A stretch of 11,594 nt of DNA, taken from Acidimicrobiales bacterium (GTDB lineage Bacteria > Actinomycetota > Acidimicrobiia > Acidimicrobiales > RAAP-2). Location of the stretch: the NCBI GenBank assembly GCA_017883125.1, contig JADGOD010000181.1, positions 1 to 11,594 of the forward strand. The letters run 5' to 3'. Positions 7,160 to 11,594 of this stretch are shown here, in pieces. The notes below the pieces were generated by a model, which was not told where the DNA came from, did no database searches, and saw only the letters and a program-made list of their open reading frames with translations. Every line of letters starts with the position of its first letter. Positions within the stretch are counted from its first letter, which is position 1. The position numbers and the translations under genes are program-made.

Positions 7160-7175
7160 ACCCTGCCGCCAGGGT
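7160..7175. terminator. Possible hairpin terminator between convergent genes
   Basis: ACCCTG-CCGC-CAGGGT forms a perfect six-base-pair stem with a four-base loop. It begins 13 bases after the DUF1697 stop, in the gap before the convergent oxidoreductase stop. There is no T-run on either side, so a classical intrinsic terminator is not shown; placement is the main argument. Confidence 0.35.
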
Positions 7176-7235
7176 GATCGCTCGTGTCCCCCCAGATGGT
7201 CGTGGAAGCGCCACCTTGGGGCCTACGCCGTGGGG

Positions 7236-8240
7236 TCAGGGAATGTCGGAGATCTGGACGAGACGCTTGCCGAGGTTCTCCCCGCGGAACAGGCCACAGA
7301 AGGCGCCGGGCACGTTGTCGAAGCCCTGCGTGACGTGCTCCTGGTAGACGATCCGTCCCGACGCGATCAGTGGTGCCATCCGAGTGACGAACTCGGGCAG
7401 CCTGTGCATGTGATCGTTGATCGCGAACCACGTCATCGTCGCCTGGCGGCCGAGCATCTGGGAGAGGCCGATTCCCTCGTCCGCACCCTCGTTGTTGTAC
7501 TGAGACACGTTCCCGCACATCGCCAGGCGGGATCTCATGTTCAGCTGGCTGATCACCGCGTTGAGCACCGAGCCGCCGACGTTGTCGAAGTAGACGTCGA
7601 TCCCGTCGGGACACGCCGCCGCGAGGGCCTCGGCGAGAGGCACCTCTGCTCGGTAGTCGATGGCGTCGTCGTAGCCGAGGACGTCGATTGCGTGGCGCAC
7701 CTTCTTGCTGCCCCCGGCGATCCCGACGACACGTGCACCGGCCAGCCGAGCGAGCTGGCCGGCCACCGAGCCGACCGCCCCGACGGCCGAGGAGACCACC
7801 ACCGTCTCGCCGGGAAGGGGTGCGCCGATGTCGAGCATCCCCAGCCATGCGGTGAGCCCGATCATCCCCCTGACGCTTATGGCATGGGTGACCGGTCCGA
7901 GTTCCGGGTCGACGAGAAAGAGGCTCTCGGCCCGTGCGGTCGTATAGGTCTCCCAGCCGAGGAAGCCCCAGACGAGATCGCCCTCGGAGAAACGGGGGTC
8001 AGCCGAGGAGACGACCTCGCCGACGGCTCGTGCAACGATCGGCTCGCCCAGCTCGAAGCCCTCCGTCATCCGAAGGCGGAGGTACGGGTCGCAGGAGAGG
8101 TAGATGTTGCGGACGAGCACCTCACCGGCCTGGAGCGGAGCGATCTTCCGGCTGACCGAGGAGAAGCAAGACTCCTCGACCATCGCCTCGGGTCGGCGGA
8201 CGAGGAGGATGCACTGCTTCTCGGAAGGGATGGTGCTCAT
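7236..8240 (-). CDS. MDR-family NADP-dependent oxidoreductase (leukotriene B4 dehydrogenase-like)
   Basis: This 334-residue medium-chain dehydrogenase/reductase is of the zinc-free prostaglandin reductase / YfmJ type. These enzymes reduce the C=C bond of enones or enals with NADPH. The N-terminal catalytic domain includes NIYLSCDPYLRLRM (45-58). The Rossmann segment SSAVGAVGSVAGQLARLAGA (150-169) has the AxGxxG-like turn. GIAGGSKK follows, with Lys180 where the 2'-phosphate of NADP is usually bound, then FDNVGG (218-223). The length is normal and no zinc-site cysteines are seen. The ATG at 8240 has GAGAGGG about eight bases upstream. It lies downstream of the kinase gene on the same strand, but 158 bases and a long inverted repeat separate them, so it may be transcribed independently. 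It could act on an enoyl or keto intermediate of the local pathway, but that is inference. Confidence 0.9.
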   Translation of the reverse strand: MSTIPSEKQCILLVRRPEAMVEESCFSSVSRKIAPLQAGEVLVRNIYLSCDPYLRLRMTEGFELGEPIVARAVGEVVSSADPRFSEGDLVWGFLGWETYTTARAESLFLVDPELGPVTHAISVRGMIGLTAWLGMLDIGAPLPGETVVVSSAVGAVGSVAGQLARLAGARVVGIAGGSKKVRHAIDVLGYDDAIDYRAEVPLAEALAAACPDGIDVYFDNVGGSVLNAVISQLNMRSRLAMCGNVSQYNNEGADEGIGLSQMLGRQATMTWFAINDHMHRLPEFVTRMAPLIASGRIVYQEHVTQGFDNVPGAFCGLFRGENLGKRLVQISDIP

Positions 8241-8311
8241 GGCCGTTGCCCTCTCACGCCCGAGACCTCGCGGGGATCACACCAGGCGGCCTGCTTGTCA
8301 GCAGAGGGTTC

Positions 8312-8360
8312 GGAGGCGCCGTCATCGTGCAGATCCCCAAACCCACGATGACGGACCTCC
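8312..8360. repeat. Long interrupted inverted repeat between kinase and oxidoreductase genes
   Basis: The left arm GGAGG-CG-CCGTCATCGTG (8312-8329) and the right arm CACGATGACGG-A-CCTCC (8344-8360) pair over 11 and then 5 bases, with a small 2/1 internal loop and a 14-base apical loop. It lies 39 bases past the kinase stop codon on the minus strand and about 70 bases before the oxidoreductase start. There is no T-run after either arm. It may be a terminator or mRNA-stabilising hairpin after the kinase gene, or an operator. Confidence 0.7.
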
Positions 8361-8398
8361 CTTATTGGACCCCACGATCTCTGCATGCGCGCCCCGCG

Positions 8399-9460
8399 CT
8401 ACCAGTCGGGGCCGTCGTTGACCAGCTGGCGAGCCTTGGCGAAGAGCCAGGTCGCGTAGTCGTGAATCCCCTTGCCAAGCTCCATCGGGATCTTGCCGGC
8501 GAGCGCACGCGCCCAGGAGCCCTCCAGGACGACGCCAAGCTTGTAGCAGGCGAGCACGAAGAACCACGGCACGAGGTCGAGTTCGCGACCGGTGAGCTCG
8601 ACGTACTGCGCCACGATCTCTCCCCGGGTCGGGAAGCTGCCCCACGGCTCGACCTGGGAGAGGTGACCCTCGGGATCCCGCGAGTCTACCCAGGAGCTCA
8701 GGATCCAGCCGAGGTCGAGGAGCGGGTCGCCGAGCGTCGACATCTCCCAGTCGACGAAGGCGGCCAGCCTCGGCTCGTCATGGGCGAACATGACGTTGGC
8801 CCACTGGCAGTCACCGTGGTTGAGGCCGATCTTGTAGTTGGTCGGCACGTTTGAGTCGAGCCACTCGGCGACCTGCTCGAAGCCGGGAAGATCCGGGCTG
8901 CCGTAGCCCTCCATCTCGGAGTAGCCGTCGAGCTGGCTCTTCCACCGCGCCACCTGGCGCTCGGCCCAGCCCTCGGGCTTGCCGAGATCGCCGAGACCGA
9001 CTGCGTAGGGGTCGATCAGGCCGAGCTTCGCCGTGCCCGAGATCAGCTCTTCTGCCATCTTCCTGCGCCAGGTCGGGTCGGTGCCGTACTTGCCGGGCAG
9101 CGGGCCGCGCGGCATGAAGCCGTCGATCAGCTCCATGACGAAGAAGTTGGCGCCGATCACGTCGGTGTCGTCGCAGACGCCGTAGAGCTCAGCATGGGGC
9201 ACGTCGGTTCCGGACAGCGCCGTGAGCACCTTCGCCTCGCGCAGCATCACCTCGTTGTTCCCCGGGCGGAGGTGCTTCGGAGGTCGACGGAGAACCATCC
9301 GCTCGTCGCCCCGCTCGAGCATGAAGATCTTGTTCTGGCTGCCCCCGAGCAGCTCGGTGATCCCGGTGAGCGGACCGCTGCCGGGCAGGTCACCCTGGCT
9401 CGCGACCCACCCCTGGAGGTTGGACCAGTTGATGGTCCCCTCGAAGTCGTTCTCGCTCAT
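8399..9460 (-). CDS. Phosphotransferase (APH / ACAD10-11-type kinase) family protein
   Basis: This 353-residue protein has the aminoglycoside-phosphotransferase kinase fold of the subfamily found beside or fused to acyl-CoA dehydrogenases. The N-lobe has LLGGSQNKIFML and a VLRRPP strand; the hinge is FFVMELIDGF (107-116). The catalytic loop NHGDCQWANV (214-223) supplies Asp217 and Asn222. FVDWEMSTLGDPLLDLGW (235-252) supplies the metal-binding Asp237. In human ACAD11 the equivalent domain is linked to phosphorylation of 4-hydroxyacyl groups before the dehydrogenase acts, so a hydroxyacyl-CoA substrate is more likely than an antibiotic. ATG 9460 follows GAAGGGAA and lies one base after the stop of the short dehydrogenase-like frame, so translation is probably coupled. 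That partner is drastically shortened here, which leaves the kinase without an adjacent intact dehydrogenase. Confidence 0.88.
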   Translation of the reverse strand: MSENDFEGTINWSNLQGWVASQGDLPGSGPLTGITELLGGSQNKIFMLERGDERMVLRRPPKHLRPGNNEVMLREAKVLTALSGTDVPHAELYGVCDDTDVIGANFFVMELIDGFMPRGPLPGKYGTDPTWRRKMAEELISGTAKLGLIDPYAVGLGDLGKPEGWAERQVARWKSQLDGYSEMEGYGSPDLPGFEQVAEWLDSNVPTNYKIGLNHGDCQWANVMFAHDEPRLAAFVDWEMSTLGDPLLDLGWILSSWVDSRDPEGHLSQVEPWGSFPTRGEIVAQYVELTGRELDLVPWFFVLACYKLGVVLEGSWARALAGKIPMELGKGIHDYATWLFAKARQLVNDGPDW

Positions 9461-9461
9461 C

Positions 9462-9662
9462 TCATGTTCCCTTCGTGGTCTCCAGATTGGCGACGTGCTG
9501 CTCGAGCACGTCTGCGAACTTCTCTTGGGCCGCCATCATCCTCGTCGGCAGGTGGCGAGGGGGGAGGAGCGCATCGATCGGCTCGACCTCCTCTCGGACG
9601 AACGCATCGATCCAGTCGAGCTCCGCCTGGAACTCCGGCACTGCCGTGAGATCCCATGCCAC
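9462..9662 (-). pseudogene. Acyl-CoA dehydrogenase reduced to its N- and C-terminal ends
   Basis: A 66-residue frame begins like actinobacterial acyl-CoA dehydrogenases: MAWDLTAVPEFQAELDW, then FVREEVEPID (residues 1-30). After LLPP it runs straight into RHLPTRMMAAQEKFADVLEQ and HVANL (36-60), which I recognise as resembling the extreme C-terminus of the same subfamily (about 400 residues when intact). FAD-binding, substrate and catalytic-base regions are all missing, so it cannot be a dehydrogenase. The join stays in frame near 9555-9565. The start looks functional: GGAGGAGGGGG lies just upstream of TTG 9668 and GTG 9662. The stop is followed after one base by the kinase ATG, so the frame may still serve translation of the kinase. 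A genuine deletion, an assembly collapse, or a short unrelated protein are the options. The C-terminal match is from memory, not a search. Confidence 0.6.
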
Positions 9663-9676
9663 CGTCAAGACCCCCT
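9663..9676 (-). promoter_or_regulatory. Strong ribosome binding site of the dehydrogenase remnant
   Basis: Read on the minus strand, GGAGGAGGGGG lies directly before TTG 9668 and about eight bases before GTG 9662. It is the strongest Shine-Dalgarno run in this part of the window, and it argues that the 66-codon frame is, or recently was, translated. Confidence 0.55.
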
Positions 9677-10129
9677 CCTCCTGCGCCCCGGGGCGCTTCC
9701 AACTCCACATGCACTGGCGTGAGGGTGGAGAGGCGCCGGATCGGCGGCCTTCCCCCTCGGGGGTCATGTTCGCCCCGGGCATCCAGATCGAGAGGGCATC
9801 GCCCATCTCTCAATTCCACCCCTGACGCGGGGTCAGGTGGACGCCTCGTGATCATAAGCCACAGGCGAGCCGTGAGCGATCTGGGGTCTCCCCCAGGGTT
9901 GGTGAGAAGAGCCTGCGCTGGGTCCAACCAGCGGATGTCCCGGATGAAGGTGAAGCAGGCCCTCGTGCCTGCCTCAGACTGTGTTCGATTCCTGCCATCG
10001 CCAGAGGCCTCCTGGCATCCGACATCGCCCTGACGGCATCTCACGATCAGGTCTGTCCGAAGTCTGAGAGCTGCGGGAGCCGTGATCTCGAGCTGGTGCG
10101 AAGGACGGTCATTCGTGGGCGGATGGGTA
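9677..10129. other. Noncoding stretch with several small hairpins
   Basis: I see no convincing gene in the roughly 500 bases between the dehydrogenase remnant and the P450. Open frames here have no family likeness and most have no ribosome site. The stretch contains several short perfect inverted repeats: CCCCC-TC-GGGGG (9752-9763), CCTGAC-GCGGG-GTCAGG (9821-9837, extendable), CTGGGG-TCTC-CCCCAG (9881-9896), CGCTGG-GTCCAA-CCAGCG (9916-9933) and GCAGGC-CCTCGT-GCCTGC (9955-9972). Such stems arise readily in GC-rich DNA. They may be chance, relics of an eroded gene, or a structured leader. Confidence 0.4.
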
Positions 10130-10148
10130 TACGGTAATGGTTCCGGTA
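10130..10148 (+). promoter_or_regulatory. Imperfect dyad upstream of the P450, candidate operator
   Basis: TACGGTAA-TGG-TTCCGGTA is an imperfect inverted repeat (six of eight positions symmetric) in an AT-richer patch 39-57 bases before the P450 start. Its size and symmetry resemble operators of TetR-type regulators, and TACGGT could double as a -10 element. No regulator gene lies in the window. Confidence 0.3.
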
Positions 10149-10186
10149 CAAAAGGTGCCGAGCAAGGATCAAGGGGGCGCACAGCG

Positions 10187-11485
10187 ATGGCCGAGAAGAT
10201 CGTGGTCGAGTTCGACCAGCACTCCAAGGAGTATCAGGAGCACGGCATGGAGATCGCCGCGGAGATCCGGACGAAGTGCCCGGTGACCTGGAGTGAGAAC
10301 TACGGCGGGTACTGGCTGGTGACCGCCCTCGACGAGGCGGGTGCCTTCTACAAGCGCCCCGACCTCTTCTCGGCCGCCAAAGACATCGACGATCCCGAGA
10401 GCCCCTTCCAGGGGATCCAGATCCCGAACTCGGCGCCCTTCGTCAAGGCGGGGTTCCTCGAGATGGATCCACCTGACCAACTCGAGTACCGGCGCATCCT
10501 GAACTCCTTCCTCTCTCCCGCAGCAGTCGTGAGGTGGGAGCCACTGGTCCGTGAGTTCACCCAAGCCTGCCTCGACGACATCATCGAGCGCGGTTCCGGC
10601 GACTTCGTCGAGGAGGTCGTCAACGTTGTCCCGGCGGTCCTGACGCTGGCCATGATCGGCATCCCCCTCGCCGACTGGGACGTCTACTGCGACCCGATCC
10701 ACGCCAACGTCTACACCCCGCCCGACAGCCCAGACCGACCCCGGGTCGATGCGGCCAGCATGGAAATGGTGATGAACCTCATGGGGGCGATTGCCGCCGC
10801 CCGGGAGAACCCCCGACCGGGAATGCTCAAGGCCCTCATCGAGGCGGAGCTCCACGGTGAGTCGCTCGACGACACAGCCATCATGTTGACCCTCTTCCTC
10901 GTGACCGGCGGCGGCTTCGACACCACGACGGCGCTGACGTCGAGTTCGTGGCGCTGGCTGGCCGAGAACCCCTCGGAGCGCGACCGGCTCACAAGCGGCG
11001 ACGCATCCCTCTGGGACACCGCCACGGAGGAGTTCCTGCGCTACTTCACCCCGGCTCAGGGAGATGCCCGGACCGTCACCCAGGACTGTGAGGTCGCGGG
11101 CTATGAGTTCTCCCAGCACGATCGGGTCCTGATCTCCTTCGCCATTCCGAACCGGGATCCCAAGTACTTCGAGGACCCCGACACGGTCAAGCTCGACCGC
11201 TTCCCGAACCGCCACGCCGCCTTCGGCCTGGGGAACCACCGCTGCATCGGCTCGAACCTGGCGCGCATGCAGTTCAAGGCGATCATGCAGGAGTCGCTGG
11301 CTCGGATCCCCGACTACGCCATCGACTACGACGGCCTCGAGCGCTATGAGTCGATCGGTGTGATCAATGGCTACAAGGCGATGCCTTTCACGTTCACCAC
11401 AGGGGCACCTCAGGGTCCCGGCCTGCAGGCGACCATTGAGCGGTGGCAGAAGATCCTCGACGATGAGGCTGCCGCGTCCGCCTGA
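10187..11485 (+). CDS. Cytochrome P450 monooxygenase
   Basis: This 432-residue soluble bacterial P450 would use electrons from a ferredoxin to insert oxygen into a C-H bond. It has no membrane anchor, so it is cytoplasmic. Landmarks in order: CPVTWSENYGGYWLVT (31-46), the helix-C region DPPDQLEYRRIL (94-105), and the helix-I oxygen-activation motif GGGFDTTTAL (241-250), with the Asp245-Thr246 acid-alcohol pair. ExxR follows at Glu282-Arg285. The heme loop FGLGNHRCIG (346-355) has Cys353 as the iron ligand. Length and motif order are normal for class I P450s. The ATG at 10187 is chosen over an in-frame start at 10082 because the family N-terminus begins there and AAGGGGG lies upstream. A ferredoxin gene follows after 33 bases, so the two are likely co-transcribed. 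The substrate is unknown; an acyl chain, sterol or terpenoid is plausible. Confidence 0.95.
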   Translation: MAEKIVVEFDQHSKEYQEHGMEIAAEIRTKCPVTWSENYGGYWLVTALDEAGAFYKRPDLFSAAKDIDDPESPFQGIQIPNSAPFVKAGFLEMDPPDQLEYRRILNSFLSPAAVVRWEPLVREFTQACLDDIIERGSGDFVEEVVNVVPAVLTLAMIGIPLADWDVYCDPIHANVYTPPDSPDRPRVDAASMEMVMNLMGAIAAARENPRPGMLKALIEAELHGESLDDTAIMLTLFLVTGGGFDTTTALTSSSWRWLAENPSERDRLTSGDASLWDTATEEFLRYFTPAQGDARTVTQDCEVAGYEFSQHDRVLISFAIPNRDPKYFEDPDTVKLDRFPNRHAAFGLGNHRCIGSNLARMQFKAIMQESLARIPDYAIDYDGLERYESIGVINGYKAMPFTFTTGAPQGPGLQATIERWQKILDDEAAASA

Positions 11486-11518
11486 GCAACGAATCAGATA
11501 CGAGAGAGAGGGACGACC

Positions 11519-11594
11519 TTGCGCGTCTATGTCCAAGAAGATGTCTGCCAGGGCCACACCCTGTGCTTCATGGCGGCCCCCGAGGTCTTCGACC
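11519..11594 (+). CDS. Ferredoxin, P450-associated [3Fe-4S] type, N-terminal part
   Basis: The frame opens with TTG at 11519 after GAGAGAGAGGGA and runs off the right edge after 25 codons. The visible protein begins MRVYVQEDVCQGHTLCFMAA followed by PEVFD, the standard N-terminus of small actinobacterial ferredoxins. Cys10 and Cys16 are cluster ligands. His13 takes the place where a four-iron ferredoxin would have a cysteine, which points to a [3Fe-4S] cluster. The last ligand (C-P motif) would lie beyond the window. It sits 33 bases after the P450 stop on the same strand, so it very likely delivers electrons to that enzyme. An ATG at 11571 is internal to the domain and is not the start. Confidence 0.9.
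   Translation, partial: MRVYVQEDVCQGHTLCFMAAPEVFD

Noticed and set aside
6520..7848. 442-codon minus-strand frame opposite DUF1697 and overlapping the oxidoreductase
   Set aside because: It crosses two real genes in the wrong frame and is biased to Arg and Ser. Only its far downstream extension, after stops, is of interest as the VOC remnant.
7230..8351. 373-codon plus-strand frame opposite the oxidoreductase
   Set aside because: The oxidoreductase on the other strand has full Rossmann and family motifs; this frame has none.
9663..9806. Extending the short dehydrogenase-like frame to an ATG at 9806
   Set aside because: The strong ribosome site and the family N-terminus both place the start at 9662-9668; the extra 48 residues resemble nothing.
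9955..10000. tRNA suspected from a TTCGATT loop-like sequence near 9984
   Set aside because: The flanking bases do not pair into a T stem, and no cloverleaf can be drawn around it.
9457..10227. 256-codon minus-strand frame across the gap before the P450
   Set aside because: No recognisable domain, no ribosome site, and it overlaps the dehydrogenase remnant out of frame.
10169..11557. 462-codon minus-strand frame opposite the P450
   Set aside because: It mirrors the P450 and ferredoxin codons and shows no protein motif of its own.

Overview
The window looks like chromosomal DNA of a high-GC actinobacterium, possibly an acidimicrobial or mycobacterium-like lineage. The signs are strongly G/C-ending codons, GTG and TTG starts, and a gene set typical of actinobacterial acyl-CoA catabolism. 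No rRNA, tRNA, CRISPR array or insertion sequence was found, so the taxon is an inference.

Layout from left to right. The left edge holds the doubtful end of an upstream reading frame. It is followed by a plus-strand amidohydrolase of the N-acyl-D-amino-acid deacylase type (226-1905). A minus-strand enoyl-CoA hydratase-family gene (2149-2934) is divergent from a two-gene plus-strand unit. That unit encodes the large (3013-4626) and small (4626-5030) subunits of a split, coenzyme B12-dependent acyl-CoA mutase. A minus-strand CaiB/BaiF CoA-transferase (5174-6331) follows, and its start overlaps the stop codon of a decayed VOC (glyoxalase-fold) gene. A plus-strand DUF1697 gene (6626-7147) converges on a minus-strand MDR-type NADP-dependent oxidoreductase (7236-8240). 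Next is a minus-strand aminoglycoside-phosphotransferase-like kinase (8399-9460). Just upstream of it, and closely coupled to it, is a 66-residue frame that looks like an acyl-CoA dehydrogenase reduced to its two ends. After about 520 bases with no convincing gene comes a plus-strand cytochrome P450 (10187-11485). The start of its ferredoxin gene (11519 onward) is cut by the window edge.

Read together, this is a catabolic neighbourhood. The P450 and ferredoxin could hydroxylate a hydrophobic substrate. The CoA-transferase could activate an acid, the B12 mutase could rearrange a branched acyl-CoA skeleton, and the crotonase, oxidoreductase and kinase/dehydrogenase partners could process the products. 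The substrate cannot be read from the sequence.

The main point of interest is the mutase large subunit. It keeps the general family scaffold and several catalytic residues, but it departs from family consensus at five or more active-site motifs at once. This suggests an acyl-CoA mutase with a substrate outside the characterised methylmalonyl, isobutyryl, 2-hydroxyisobutyryl, ethylmalonyl and pivalyl types. Secondary points are the internally deleted dehydrogenase, the VOC remnant, a long inverted repeat at 8312-8360, and an AT-rich motif shared by two promoter regions.
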